A DNA stretch of 64,000 nt from Agarilytica sp033852165. Its GTDB lineage: Bacteria > Pseudomonadota > Gammaproteobacteria > Pseudomonadales > Cellvibrionaceae. Made by a program: the position numbers and the translations under genes. Location of the stretch: NCBI GenBank assembly GCA_033852165.1, contig JAWSUZ010000082.1, positions 1 to 64,000 on the forward strand, given 5' to 3'. How positions within the stretch are numbered: position 1 is the stretch's first letter; each line of letters starts with the position of its first letter. Of this stretch, positions 6,910 through 16,918 are shown in pieces. The notes beneath the pieces were generated by a model. That model saw only the letters and a list, made by a program, of their open reading frames with translations, searched no databases and had not been told where the DNA came from.

Positions 6910-8419
6910 TCCCTCCCCTAAAAAGTTGGTGGAAATATTACCTAAAAATCACGTTGGGAAGTTATCTGATCAGTTACTCGTTAATGATATTCAAATCGAT
7001 AGTCGAAGAGTATCTCCTGGAGCTTTGTTTATAGCGCTAAAAGGCGGCGATGATAACGGCGAACAATATATTTCCGGTGCAGTTGAAAATGGAGCTGTTG
7101 CGGTATTAGTTGAAAGTGATTGTATCCCCTCTATAGCGAATGTAGAAATTCCGGTTATAGGGGTGGACAATTTAAAAGTTCGTTTGGGCGAGATAGCAGA
7201 AAAGTTTTTTGAAAATTCATCTGAAAACTTATTTATCTGCGGAATCACAGGCACAAACGGGAAAAGCAGCATTGTATCGTTTGTCGCCCAGTTGGATGCA
7301 CTGCTTGGCGGAAAAGCTGCAACGATAGGAACGCTCGGTTACGGCGTTATTGATAAAACGATTACAGAAACTGGCATGACAACGCCTGACGTGGTGAGCT
7401 GCCACCGCATTTTAGCTGAGCTACTGAGCGATGGTGTTCAGAGTGTGGCTATGGAAGTCTCATCTCACGGAATTGATCAAAATCGCACCGACAATATTCA
7501 TTTTGATATTGGCGTTATTTCCAACATCACTCGTGATCACTTGGATTATCACGGATCATTTGAAGAATACGCGCGGACTAAAAAATCATTTTTATTATCG
7601 ACTCAATGCAAAACGGCCATTATCAATCTAGACGATAAAAAATGTGCGGCGCTTGCTGAAGAAATGGCTGAGCAAAATAAGCATTTTATTAGCTACGGTA
7701 TTGAATCTCCGCATGCCGATGTTCGGGGAAGCATCAAATCTTATACCGATACAGGAGTGGTAGCGCACATCGAGTCTCCTTGGGGGGAGGCCGATGTGTT
7801 GGTGCCGTTAATAGGAGCGTTTAATTTCAGTAATTTGATTGCTGCGATTTGTGTTAATTGCCAGTCCGGTAAAAATTTCGATGCATTAATTAAGGCGATT
7901 CCTGATATTCATGCGGTAGAAGGCCGTACGCAGGAAGTTACAGTCGAAGGCAGCTTAGAATTACCTCGAGTCTATATCGATTTTGCTCATACGCCGGATG
8001 CATTAGAAAAAGTATTAAAAGCCCTGAAACTTCATGCGAATAAAAATTTGTGGGTAGTGTTTGGATGTGGCGGTGATCGTGATCGTGGCAAGCGCTCCCA
8101 GATGGGAAGAATCGCAGCCGCTTATGCCGATCGCATTATATTGACGTCGGACAATCCGAGAACGGAAGACCCTGAGTTAATTCTCGCCGATATTTTAAGC
8201 GGTGTTCCCGACAATTCTCCTGTGGAAAAAATAGTCGAACGGAAGTTGGCGATTTCTGTGGCAGTGGGAAGTAGCGATAAAAATGATTTGGTATTGATAG
8301 CCGGAAAAGGGCACGAAAGTTATCAAATTATTGATCGTGAAAAGCTGCCTTTTAGCGACTGTGTCGTCGCAAAAAAAGCATTAGAGCAGCGTCGTGATGC
8401 CGTCGGAGCGATGAGATGA
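6896..8419 (+). CDS. murE: UDP-MurNAc-L-Ala-D-Glu:meso-diaminopimelate ligase
   Basis: Cytoplasmic ATP-dependent ligase adding the third residue of the peptidoglycan stem peptide. The 507 residues show the Mur ligase layout: an N-terminal UDP-binding domain with IDSRRVSPGALFIAL, a P-loop G119-TNGKS, the HTPDALEKVL segment, and D419-N-P-R422, the motif that selects meso-diaminopimelate over lysine. So the organism has the typical Gram-negative stem peptide. ATG at 6896 follows GGGAGG at a good distance. It overlaps ftsI by 14 bp and murF by 4 bp, so translation is coupled along the row. Confidence 0.97.
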   Translation: MGVYNPSPKKLVEILPKNHVGKLSDQLLVNDIQIDSRRVSPGALFIALKGGDDNGEQYISGAVENGAVAVLVESDCIPSIANVEIPVIGVDNLKVRLGEIAEKFFENSSENLFICGITGTNGKSSIVSFVAQLDALLGGKAATIGTLGYGVIDKTITETGMTTPDVVSCHRILAELLSDGVQSVAMEVSSHGIDQNRTDNIHFDIGVISNITRDHLDYHGSFEEYARTKKSFLLSTQCKTAIINLDDKKCAALAEEMAEQNKHFISYGIESPHADVRGSIKSYTDTGVVAHIESPWGEADVLVPLIGAFNFSNLIAAICVNCQSGKNFDALIKAIPDIHAVEGRTQEVTVEGSLELPRVYIDFAHTPDALEKVLKALKLHANKNLWVVFGCGGDRDRGKRSQMGRIAAAYADRIILTSDNPRTEDPELILADILSGVPDNSPVEKIVERKLAISVAVGSSDKNDLVLIAGKGHESYQIIDREKLPFSDCVVAKKALEQRRDAVGAMR

Positions 8420-9786
8420 AATTATCGTCACTCGTGGAGAAAAAGGTCGGGCGTCTAGTGGGGGAGGATTGTGAGTTCGCATTGCTTTCTACCGATACTC
8501 GATCGATAAAGAACGGTGAGTTATTTGTCGCTTTGAAAGGCGACAATTTTGACGCACACGATATGATCGATGTGGCAAATGAGCATGGTGCGTGTGCACT
8601 GGTTGTCGAGCGAGAGTTAGAAACATCGTTACCTCAGCTAATTGTGGACAATACAACGCATGCATTAGGCGATATATCGGTAGAATATCGAGAAGCATTT
8701 AATGGCAAAGTGATTGCGATTACCGGAAGTAGCGGAAAAACGACAGTAAAAGGTATGTTGGAATCTATCTGCAGTGAAGCGGGTAATTGTTTAGCAACGC
8801 ATGGTAATTTTAATAACCATATTGGTGTGCCGTTAACTCTGGCTCGTCTAAATAATAGTTTTGACTATGCCGTTATTGAGGCGGGAACGAGCAATGCCGG
8901 TGAAATTCAATATCTTACTGATCTGATTCAACCACACGTTGCGATCATTACGAACGTTCAGCCAGCCCATATAAGTGGTTTCGGTAGTTTACGTGCGGTG
9001 GCAGTAGAAAAGACTGCAATTTATGGCGGTGATAAAGGTAAGTCGATCGCCATTGTTAATTTGGACGATGAAAATATTCGCGCTTTTGATTCCCAGCTTG
9101 ATAGACGTCAAGTAATTGGTTTTACGGTTAAGGACAGTGTTCCAGAGCCATCCGGTCTAGCATTGACTGGTGCCGTATCCGTAAGTCGTTCGAGTGTTGA
9201 TGACATGGGGCGAGCGTCCTTTTTGGCCAATATCGACGATCAAGAGCTTGAGGTGTCGTTGGCTGTGTTAGGAACGCACAATGTGGCAAATGCATTGTCT
9301 GCTATTGCTGCCGCTAAGGCTGTAGGAATTGAACTTGCTGATATCAAGCGTGGTTTAGAGCGTTTCAAAGGAGCGCCGGGCCGAATGCAGGTCAGTTCGG
9401 GAGTCAATGGTATGACCTTGGTTAACGATACTTACAACGCTAACCCCGGTTCTGTAAAAGCGGCAATAGATTTCCTTGGAGGCTTTGACCAATCGGTTCT
9501 TGTTTGTGGGGATATGGGAGAGCTTGGTAACGATTCCGAGTCTCTTCATAAAGAGATTGGCCGTTACGCCAAAAGTAAAAAAGTAACAAAGGTGTTTACG
9601 GTTGGAAAAACATCAATCGACATTTCAAATTCGTTTGGTGACGGGGAACATTTCTCAAGCAAAGCAGCGTTGATCGAAGCTTTGCTACCGTTAATGAATA
9701 AAAAAAGTATAGTTTTAGTGAAGGGTTCTCGTAGTTCGACAATGGAAACAGTTGTTCACGCACTCAGCGCTGAGGGGGAGAGGTAA
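8416..9786 (+). CDS. murF: UDP-MurNAc-tripeptide:D-Ala-D-Ala ligase
   Basis: Adds the D-Ala-D-Ala dipeptide, completing the UDP-MurNAc-pentapeptide. The 456 residues carry an N-terminal domain with STDTRSIKNGELFVAL, the P-loop ITGSSGKTT at 102-110, the family block GNFNNHIGVPLTL, and VLVCGDMGELG followed by VLVKGSRSSTMETVV in the C-terminal domain. It overlaps murE by 4 bp (ATGA), and its TAA shares an A with the mraY ATG. Nothing is abnormal. Confidence 0.97.
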   Translation: MKLSSLVEKKVGRLVGEDCEFALLSTDTRSIKNGELFVALKGDNFDAHDMIDVANEHGACALVVERELETSLPQLIVDNTTHALGDISVEYREAFNGKVIAITGSSGKTTVKGMLESICSEAGNCLATHGNFNNHIGVPLTLARLNNSFDYAVIEAGTSNAGEIQYLTDLIQPHVAIITNVQPAHISGFGSLRAVAVEKTAIYGGDKGKSIAIVNLDDENIRAFDSQLDRRQVIGFTVKDSVPEPSGLALTGAVSVSRSSVDDMGRASFLANIDDQELEVSLAVLGTHNVANALSAIAAAKAVGIELADIKRGLERFKGAPGRMQVSSGVNGMTLVNDTYNANPGSVKAAIDFLGGFDQSVLVCGDMGELGNDSESLHKEIGRYAKSKKVTKVFTVGKTSIDISNSFGDGEHFSSKAALIEALLPLMNKKSIVLVKGSRSSTMETVVHALSAEGER

Positions 9787-10868
9787 TGCTTCTTTGGTTG
9801 GCCGATTATTTACAGCAATATGTAGGCGCATTTGGCGTTTTCAAATATTTAACTTTTCGTGGCATTCTTGGAATGTTAACGGCTCTTGGAATCTCATTAC
9901 TTATGGGACCATGGGTAATCCGAAAACTCAATGAGCTTCAAATAGGACAAACGATTCGTTCAGATGGCCCTGAAAGTCATATGAGTAAATCCGGCACTCC
10001 GACAATGGGCGGAACGTTGATTCTGTTTGCGATTTTGCTTTCTACATTGTTGTGGTCAGATTTGAGCAATCGTTATGTGCTTGTCGTTATGTTTGTGACT
10101 TTTTCCTTTGGCTTGATTGGTTGGGTAGATGATTACCGAAAAGTAGTTGAGAAAAACACCAAAGGCCTACCCGCAAAGTGGAAGTATTTTTGGCAATCAT
10201 TTGTTAGCTTAGGTGTGGCGGTTGTGCTCTTTAATACTGCGAACATTCCTGCAGAAACGGAATTGATTATACCTTTCTTTAAAGATGTTGCTTTGGATTT
10301 AGGCTTAGCCTATATCGTTCTAACGTATTTCATGATCACAGGGTTTAGTAATGCCGTGAACTTGACTGATGGATTGGATGGCTTAGCTATCATGCCTACG
10401 GTTATGGTGGGCTCGGCGTTGGGGATTATCGCTTACTTGGTAGGTAACTTTAATTTTTCCAATTATTTACATATTCCCTATATTCCGGGCGCTGGAGAGC
10501 TGGTTATATATTGCGGCGCTCTAGCCGGAGCCGGACTTGGGTTCTTATGGTTCAACACTTACCCCGCACAAGTTTTTATGGGGGACGTTGGCGCCTTGGC
10601 ATTAGGTGCTGCACTCGGTGTTATCGCCGTTATCGTTCGCCATGAGTTCGTGTTTATCATCATGTCCGGCGTTTTTGTAATGGAAACCGTGTCAGTAATT
10701 TTACAAGTCGCTTCGTTTAAACTAACAGGACGGCGTATTTTTAGAATGGCTCCACTGCATCATCATTTTGAGTTGAAAGGCTGGCCAGAGCCGCGCGTTA
10801 TTGTTCGTTTCTGGATTATTACGGTGATGCTTGTGTTGTTTGGATTGGCAACGCTGAAGTTAAGGTAG
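9786..10868 (+). CDS. mraY: phospho-N-acetylmuramoyl-pentapeptide-transferase
   Basis: Integral membrane enzyme that moves phospho-MurNAc-pentapeptide to undecaprenyl phosphate, forming lipid I. The 360 residues have about ten transmembrane helices. Motifs seen: SGTPTMGG early in the protein, GWVDDYRKVVEKNTKGLPAK, NAVNLTDGLDGLA, VFMGDVGALALG, and the HHHFELKGWPEPRVIVRFW loop near the end. It is full length for the family. A 110-bp AT-rich gap separates it from murD, the largest break inside the mraZ-ftsZ row. Confidence 0.97.
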   Translation: MLLWLADYLQQYVGAFGVFKYLTFRGILGMLTALGISLLMGPWVIRKLNELQIGQTIRSDGPESHMSKSGTPTMGGTLILFAILLSTLLWSDLSNRYVLVVMFVTFSFGLIGWVDDYRKVVEKNTKGLPAKWKYFWQSFVSLGVAVVLFNTANIPAETELIIPFFKDVALDLGLAYIVLTYFMITGFSNAVNLTDGLDGLAIMPTVMVGSALGIIAYLVGNFNFSNYLHIPYIPGAGELVIYCGALAGAGLGFLWFNTYPAQVFMGDVGALALGAALGVIAVIVRHEFVFIIMSGVFVMETVSVILQVASFKLTGRRIFRMAPLHHHFELKGWPEPRVIVRFWIITVMLVLFGLATLKLR

Positions 10869-10978
10869 ATCGAGAATTCTGGGCCGATCAGAACGAGATA
10901 GCGTAGTTGAAAGAAATAAAATAAAAAATAAATGATTAAAAAGAAACGAAATCACAGTAAGAACTAAGAGTTAGAAAA

Positions 10979-12340
10979 TTGGCTTTATCAGAAAACCAAA
11001 AAAGTTATTCTTTGATTGTCGGCATGGGCGCGACAGGGTTTTCTATTGCTCAATTTTTGTCAGATAAAGGTCGTAAGTTTCATGTTTTTGATACTCGATC
11101 ATCGTCCAATATGCAGTCACAGTTTAAAGCGTGCTTTCCTGAAGCTGAGCAGTATTTTGAACAAATCGATAGTGCTGTAGTAGACGGTGCGACGGAAATC
11201 TATATCAGTCCTGGTGTCCCGCGAGATGAAACTGTAATTGCCTCCGCAATAGCATCCGGGAAAGCGGTTGTGGGCGATATTGAACTCTTTTTACGGCAGG
11301 CTCAAAAGCCAGTGATTGGAATTACAGGATCAAATGGCAAATCAACCGTAACAACTTTAGTGGGCCTCGCAGCAGAAAAGGCGGGTCTAAAGGTTGGCGT
11401 TGGTGGCAATATTGGTACACCTGCTCTCGAGTTATTAAGGGAAGATGCCGACCTGTACGTATTGGAATTGTCGAGCTTTCAGCTAGAAAGCATCCTGGCC
11501 CCAAATCTTCATGTGGCCTGCAATTTGAATGTTTCAGCAGATCATATGGATCGTTATGACGATTTGCAGCATTACGTTACCACTAAACAGCAAATATTTA
11601 TTGGCGCTTCTCATACCGTATTTAACCTGGACGATTCGTTAACACATCCTCCTGTGGTAGCGGCAGAAACGGGCCTTCGATACGGTTTCGGGCTGAATCG
11701 AGGACTTGAGAAAAATGAGCGACAATATTCATTTCGTTCAGAAAGCGGCTGGTTAGAAATTGACGGAGATCGTTTACTGCACAAGGACGAAATAAAGATA
11801 AAGGGAAAACATAATATCTGTAACGCTCTGGCGCTATTTGCTATTGCGGATGCTGCTGGTGTAAGTCGTGATGCCTGTAAGCATATTTTAGGTGAGTTTG
11901 AAGGGCTTCCTCATCGCTGTGAATATGTCGCGGAGCAGAATGGAGTGACTTACATAAACGATTCGAAGGCAACCAATGTCGGCGCAACAAAAGCGGCAAT
12001 CGATGGTTTGGCTTCCGAGTTTGAAAATATCGTATTGATTGCAGGCGGAGAAGGCAAGGGAGCAGAATTTAACGAATTGGGCGAATGTATTAATGAAACC
12101 GTTGGCGCAGTCATTTTATTCGGAAAAGACCGCGATCAAATTGCAAAATTAATTGGCTCGCACGTTTCAGTTGTTCTTGTTAATAGCATGAATGAAGCGG
12201 TGCAATCAGCAAAATCGCAAGCCAAAAAAGGTGATCTGGTACTTTTGTCACCTGCGTGCGCAAGCTTCGATATGTTTTCGAACTTTGAGCATCGTGGGCA
12301 AGCTTTTATTAATGCAGTTAACGGGGGAGCTGGTCAGTGA
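10979..12340 (+). CDS. murD: UDP-MurNAc-L-alanine:D-glutamate ligase
   Basis: Adds D-Glu to UDP-MurNAc-Ala. The 453 residues include an N-terminal Rossmann-like segment (SLIVGMGATGFSIA at 11-24), the P-loop ITGSNGKSTVTTL near 115-127, LELSSFQLE, and INDSKATNVGATKAAI. The start appears to be TTG at 10979. An in-frame stop at 10958 leaves no ATG or GTG upstream, and the next ATG lies inside the nucleotide-binding turn. The ribosome site is weak (TAAGAG). Poor initiation after the 110-bp gap could lower MurD relative to its neighbours. The 3' end overlaps ftsW by 4 bp. Confidence 0.95.
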   Translation: MALSENQKSYSLIVGMGATGFSIAQFLSDKGRKFHVFDTRSSSNMQSQFKACFPEAEQYFEQIDSAVVDGATEIYISPGVPRDETVIASAIASGKAVVGDIELFLRQAQKPVIGITGSNGKSTVTTLVGLAAEKAGLKVGVGGNIGTPALELLREDADLYVLELSSFQLESILAPNLHVACNLNVSADHMDRYDDLQHYVTTKQQIFIGASHTVFNLDDSLTHPPVVAAETGLRYGFGLNRGLEKNERQYSFRSESGWLEIDGDRLLHKDEIKIKGKHNICNALALFAIADAAGVSRDACKHILGEFEGLPHRCEYVAEQNGVTYINDSKATNVGATKAAIDGLASEFENIVLIAGGEGKGAEFNELGECINETVGAVILFGKDRDQIAKLIGSHVSVVLVNSMNEAVQSAKSQAKKGDLVLLSPACASFDMFSNFEHRGQAFINAVNGGAGQ

Positions 12341-13467
12341 ATATTACATTGCCTAATCCACAACTCGTTAAGTTTGACTACGCCTTTTTAGCCGCTTTTG
12401 CTGCATTGATTAGTGTCGGGTTCGTTTTAGTTGCCTCTAGCTCTCTGGACTTTTCTGAAGTTCGTTACGGTGACGCTTGGCTAATGTTGCGAAAACAATG
12501 CATCTTTTTGATGATGGGGCTATCGGTAGGCCTTGTCATGTTGTTTATTCCTTTGGCTATATGGGAAAAATATTCAGGCATCTTCCTGTGTTTGGCGATC
12601 TTATTTTTACTTGCTGTATTGATTCCCGGTGTGGGCAAGGTCGTAAACGGTAGTCGCCGCTGGTTGCCGATGGGTATCTTTTCGATGCAAGCTTCGGAAC
12701 TTGCAAAAATATGCCTTGTTCTGTTTTTTGCGAGTTACCTGGTGCGTCGCAACCAAGCCGTCCGAGAAAGCTGGTCGGCATTTTTTGTCATGATATCCGT
12801 GATCGGTTTTGTCGTTATCCTGCTCTTGTTAGAGCCAGATTTTGGAAGTTCCGTGGTGTTAGCGGTTACTCTCGGTAGCATGATGTTTGTCGCTGGCGTT
12901 CCCATCATACGTTTTTTGTTGGTTGCCGGTATGGCTGTGGCTGCCTTTGGCTCGATTGCTATTTTATCTCCTTATCGCTGGGAAAGATTGGTCGCCTTTA
13001 TGGACCCTTGGTCACGCCAATTTGATAGCGGTTATCAATTGGTTCAGTCTCTTATCGCATTTGGTCGAGGTGAATGGTTTGGCGTGGGACTGGGGAATAG
13101 TTTGCAAAAACTATTCTTTTTACCCGAAGCGCATACAGATTTTATTTTCGCCATTTTTGCAGAAGAGTTTGGATTGATTGGCGCTCTGGGACTTATTGGA
13201 TTGTTTGTGTTTTTTCTGACCAAAATATTTCTCTTATCTCGACGCGCTATTAATGAAGGTAAACCCTTCGGCGGCTATCTCAGTTTTGGAGTGGCGGTAA
13301 TGCTTTCAGTACAAACCTTTATCAATATGGGAGTTGCTTCCGGGTTATTGCCAACTAAAGGTTTGACTCTGCCGTTAATCAGTTATGGCGGCAGTAGCCT
13401 ATTGGTGACACTGGCGTTGATCGCTTTGGTTTTACGCGTGAACTGGGAGCTTGATGATGGAAAGTAA
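12337..13467 (+). CDS. ftsW: septal peptidoglycan glycosyltransferase FtsW
   Basis: SEDS-family polymerase that makes septal glycan strands from lipid II, together with FtsI. The 376 residues contain about ten transmembrane helices. Motifs seen: VVNGSRRWLPMGIFSMQASELAKI, LLLEPDFGSSVVL with the SEDS acidic residue, GYQLVQSLIAFGRGEWFGVGLGNS, and FLPEAHTDFIFAIFAEEFG. The GTG start at 12337 overlaps murD by 4 bp. Its 3' end overlaps the start of murG. Confidence 0.97.
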   Translation: MNITLPNPQLVKFDYAFLAAFAALISVGFVLVASSSLDFSEVRYGDAWLMLRKQCIFLMMGLSVGLVMLFIPLAIWEKYSGIFLCLAILFLLAVLIPGVGKVVNGSRRWLPMGIFSMQASELAKICLVLFFASYLVRRNQAVRESWSAFFVMISVIGFVVILLLLEPDFGSSVVLAVTLGSMMFVAGVPIIRFLLVAGMAVAAFGSIAILSPYRWERLVAFMDPWSRQFDSGYQLVQSLIAFGRGEWFGVGLGNSLQKLFFLPEAHTDFIFAIFAEEFGLIGALGLIGLFVFFLTKIFLLSRRAINEGKPFGGYLSFGVAVMLSVQTFINMGVASGLLPTKGLTLPLISYGGSSLLVTLALIALVLRVNWELDDGK

Positions 13468-14530
13468 GTCGATCCTCATCATGGCCGGTGGTACCGGTGG
13501 GCATATTTTTCCTGGGCTAGCGTTAGCAAAAGAAATGCAGGCACGTGGTCATAAAGTTACGTGGTTGGGTACTAAAGCCGGGATGGAATCCACCTTGGTG
13601 CCAAAAGAAAATATTGATATCCACTACATTTCTGTAAAAGGGGTGCGAGGTAAGGGAATTAAAGCGTTATTTCTAGCTCCTTGGAACATCGTATCTTCGG
13701 TAATGTCTGCATCGAAAGTCATTGCCTCGGTAAAACCGAACGTGGTTGTTGGTCTGGGTGGTTTTGTTGCGGGACCGGGTGGCGTCGCAGCAAAATTGAA
13801 ATGTAAGCCTCTTGTGATTCATGAACAAAATGCAGTGGCAGGTACAACCAATAAATTATTGGCGAAAATTGCAGATAAAGTTTTAACGGCATTCCCATGT
13901 GGTTTAACCCGTGAGATCTGCATCGGGAACCCCGTTAGAAAAGAAATTAGTGAATTACCATCACCTGAACAACGTATGAAGAGCCGAACTGCAAGTACTA
14001 ATGTGTTGATCATTGGTGGGAGTCGAGGCGCATTGGCCGTAAATGAACTTGTGCCTCAAGCATTTGCTTTATTACAGGCAGCTGGTGAATCGAATATATG
14101 GCACCAGGCGGGTGCAGACAAAGTTGATGCAACCGTCAAGCAGTACGAGTCTGTAAAAGTCGCGGCTCGAGTGGAAGCTTTTATAGACAATATGGCAGAA
14201 GCCTTAGCTTGGGCTGATGTTGTGATCTGTCGGGCGGGTGCATTAACGGTTTCCGAATTGGCTATGGTGGGCTTGGGTGCTGTATTAATTCCATACCCTT
14301 ATGCGATAGATGATCACCAGACGGAAAATGCAAAATATTTGGCGGACAAGGGTGCTGCAATTGTTCGTCAGCAAAAAGATTTGAGCGCAGAAAGTTTGGC
14401 GAATTTACTAAAAGAATTTATTTTTGATAGAGCGAAGTTGTTAAACATGGCAAGTCAGGCAAAATTATTAGCAAAACCTAACGCAGTGAATGATTTTGCG
14501 GATTACTGTGAGGGTGTCGCACATGTCTAA
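13454..14530 (+). CDS. murG: lipid II synthase MurG
   Basis: Peripheral membrane GT28 glycosyltransferase that adds GlcNAc to lipid I. Seen: the N-terminal glycine loop AGGTGGHIFPGLALA, GLGGFVAGPGGVAAKL, HEQNAVAGTTNKLL, the UDP-binding region IIGGSRGALAVNE, and CRAGALTVSELA. Two adjacent ATG codons at 13454 and 13457 are both possible starts; GGGAG at 13445-13449 is better spaced for the second. A TTG just before them is unlikely. The gene overlaps ftsW at its 5' end and murC at its 3' end. Confidence 0.96.
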   Translation: MMESKSILIMAGGTGGHIFPGLALAKEMQARGHKVTWLGTKAGMESTLVPKENIDIHYISVKGVRGKGIKALFLAPWNIVSSVMSASKVIASVKPNVVVGLGGFVAGPGGVAAKLKCKPLVIHEQNAVAGTTNKLLAKIADKVLTAFPCGLTREICIGNPVRKEISELPSPEQRMKSRTASTNVLIIGGSRGALAVNELVPQAFALLQAAGESNIWHQAGADKVDATVKQYESVKVAARVEAFIDNMAEALAWADVVICRAGALTVSELAMVGLGAVLIPYPYAIDDHQTENAKYLADKGAAIVRQQKDLSAESLANLLKEFIFDRAKLLNMASQAKLLAKPNAVNDFADYCEGVAHV

Positions 14531-15953
14531 CTCTACAATTCATCATGTACCGGAAATGCGTCGTATTAAAACGATACATTTTGTGGGAATTGGCGGTGCT
14601 GGTATGTGCGGCATCGCAGAAGTTCTATTGAACCAAGGTTACTCGATAACGGGTTCAGATTTAAAGGAGTCTGAAGTGACAAGGCGCCTATCGAAATTGG
14701 GTGCGAAGGTATATATAGGCCACCACGCGAGTAATGTTCGTCATGCCGATGTGGTGGTGAATTCCAGTGCGGTGCAATGCGGGAACCCTGAACTTATTGA
14801 AGCGAAAAGCCTGCGTACACCGATAGTTCGGCGGGCGGAAATGCTGGGAGAATTGATGCGTTATCGGCATGGTATTGCCGTAGCGGGAACCCATGGAAAA
14901 ACCACAACAACGAGTTTAATTGCATCTGTACTTGCCGCAGGAAAAAAAGATCCGACCTTTGTGATTGGTGGCCTGTTAAACAGTGCAGGTACCAATGCGC
15001 GTTTAGGCGAGAGTGAATATTTAGTGGCAGAAGCTGACGAAAGCGATGCTTCGTTTTTACACCTTCAACCGATGGTAACGGTGATCACAAATATTGAAGC
15101 GGATCATATGGATACTTATGGTGGTGACTTCTCGAAACTTAAACAAACGTTTGTAGAATTTGTTCATAATTTGCCGTTTTATGGTGTGGCCGTTGTTTGT
15201 GGTGATGACCCCGTAATTCAGGAGATTATTCCCGAATTATCTCGATCCATTGTCACTTACGGTTTCGGGGAAGATAACGATTTTCAGGCCTTTGATGTTG
15301 TGCAAAAGGCTGCCAGCCTGACTTTTAAAGTTAAGCGGCCCGATGGGAAATCAATATTAGAGCTGAGCCTTAATATGCCCGGTCGTCACAATGTATTGAA
15401 TGCAACAGCAACGGTCGCGGTTGCAACGGACGAGGGCGTAAGTGATGAGGCTATTAAGCAAGGGCTAAATGACTTCGAAGGTGTTGGGCGACGTTTTCAG
15501 ATTTATGGCGAGTACGCCATCGGTGAGAATGAGCAAGACACCGTTATGTTAGTCGATGACTATGGTCACCATCCAACGGAAGTCGCGGTAACCATTCAAG
15601 CCGTACGAGATGGTTGGCCAGAACGCCGTTTGGTCATGGTCTATCAGCCACACCGCTATAGCCGAACTCGCGATTTATATGAAGATTTTGTAGAGGTTTT
15701 ATCTTCGGTAGACCAGTTAATTTTACTCGAAGTGTATTCTGCGGGTGAAGATCCTATCCAAGGAGCTGATAGTCGTCATTTGAGTCGCACTATTCGAAAT
15801 CGAGGTCATGTCGACCCTATATTTGTTGAAGGTATTGCGGGTGTTCCTGCCGTTGTGAGCGACATTATAAAGCCGGGGGATATTCTCATTACCCAAGGCG
15901 CGGGGAATGTCGGTATTTTGGCGAAAGAATTAGCGAAAAGAAAATTACGTTAG
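14523..15953 (+). CDS. murC: UDP-N-acetylmuramate:L-alanine ligase
   Basis: First amino-acid ligase of the stem peptide pathway. From the ATG at 14523 the protein has 476 residues: GIGGAGMCGIAEVL at 22-35, the P-loop G122-THGKTT128, EADESDASFLHLQP, and DDYGHHPTEVAVT in the C-terminal part. I prefer 14523 to an upstream GTG at 14490 because GTGAGGG at 14508-14514 is well placed and the usual N-terminus begins a few residues before the MRRIKTIHFVG segment. It overlaps murG by 8 bp, and ddl follows after 2 bp. Confidence 0.96.
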   Translation: MSNSTIHHVPEMRRIKTIHFVGIGGAGMCGIAEVLLNQGYSITGSDLKESEVTRRLSKLGAKVYIGHHASNVRHADVVVNSSAVQCGNPELIEAKSLRTPIVRRAEMLGELMRYRHGIAVAGTHGKTTTTSLIASVLAAGKKDPTFVIGGLLNSAGTNARLGESEYLVAEADESDASFLHLQPMVTVITNIEADHMDTYGGDFSKLKQTFVEFVHNLPFYGVAVVCGDDPVIQEIIPELSRSIVTYGFGEDNDFQAFDVVQKAASLTFKVKRPDGKSILELSLNMPGRHNVLNATATVAVATDEGVSDEAIKQGLNDFEGVGRRFQIYGEYAIGENEQDTVMLVDDYGHHPTEVAVTIQAVRDGWPERRLVMVYQPHRYSRTRDLYEDFVEVLSSVDQLILLEVYSAGEDPIQGADSRHLSRTIRNRGHVDPIFVEGIAGVPAVVSDIIKPGDILITQGAGNVGILAKELAKRKLR

Positions 15954-15955
15954 AA

Positions 15956-16918
15956 ATGATGAAAAGCACGTCCTACGAAAAAATATTCAATGATTCGCTT
16001 AACCGCTTGGGTAAAGTTGCGGTTTTATTGGGCGGCGTTTCTGCGGAACGCGAAATTTCACTGCAAAGTGGACAGGCGGTATTGGCGAGCTTGATTGAGT
16101 GCGGCGTAGATGCTTTTGGCGTTGATATTCAGGAAAATGTTATTCAGCAGTTAGATGCTATTGAGTGTGACCGGGCCTTTATTGCCTTGCATGGTGTCGG
16201 TGGTGAAGATGGGAAAATTCAAGCCATTCTTGAGTGTATGGGCATTCCCTATACCGGAAGTGATGTCGCATCTTCGGCTTTGGCTCTGAATAAAATAAGA
16301 ACGAAATTGGTCTGGATGGGCGCTAACTTACCAACACCAAAATTTAAGGTGCTGAGCAAAGAAACGAATTTTCCGGCGGTGTTAGCGGCTTTGGGAGGCA
16401 GCTGTTTTATTAAACCAGCCTCAGAAGGTTCCAGCTTGGGAATGAGACGGGTCAGCTCTGATGAAGAAATGAAAAGCGCTTTCGAATATGCGGTTCAATT
16501 CGACGCTGAGATTATGGCAGAGCAAACGATCAACGGTCGAGAGTTTACTATCAGCATCTTAAATGGAAAGGTCTTACCCTCCATTGAGTTGAGAGCCAAA
16601 AATGATTTTTATGATTTTGACGCAAAGTATATTTCCGACGAAACGGAATATGTTTGCCCTAGCAACTTAGAGACTAAGGCTGAGCAAGAGATACAAGAAC
16701 TTGCACTAGAAGCCTTTAACATATTGGGATGCAGTGGCTGGGGGCGAGTCGATTTTATGCAAAGCGAGAGCGGACAGTTCTATTTGCTGGAAGCGAATAC
16801 AGTGCCGGGTATGACAAGCCACAGCTTGGTACCAATGGCTGCGAAAGCAGTGGGTTTAAGCTTTGGTGAATTATTAACTGAAATTCTTGTTTCGACACTT
16901 GATAGTGACGCGCAATAA
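15956..16918 (+). CDS. ddl: D-alanine:D-alanine ligase
   Basis: ATP-grasp enzyme making the D-Ala-D-Ala dipeptide used by MurF; its position between murC and ftsQ corresponds to DdlB. The 320 residues include GGVSAEREISLQSG near the N-terminus, the substrate motif ALHGVGGEDGKIQ, GIPYTGSDVASSALALNK, FIKPASEGSSLGMR, and the C-terminal GRVDFMQ and LLEANTVPGMTSHSL. ATG at 15956 is followed immediately by a second ATG. The stop overlaps the ftsQ ATG by one base. Confidence 0.97.
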   Translation: MMKSTSYEKIFNDSLNRLGKVAVLLGGVSAEREISLQSGQAVLASLIECGVDAFGVDIQENVIQQLDAIECDRAFIALHGVGGEDGKIQAILECMGIPYTGSDVASSALALNKIRTKLVWMGANLPTPKFKVLSKETNFPAVLAALGGSCFIKPASEGSSLGMRRVSSDEEMKSAFEYAVQFDAEIMAEQTINGREFTISILNGKVLPSIELRAKNDFYDFDAKYISDETEYVCPSNLETKAEQEIQELALEAFNILGCSGWGRVDFMQSESGQFYLLEANTVPGMTSHSLVPMAAKAVGLSFGELLTEILVSTLDSDAQ

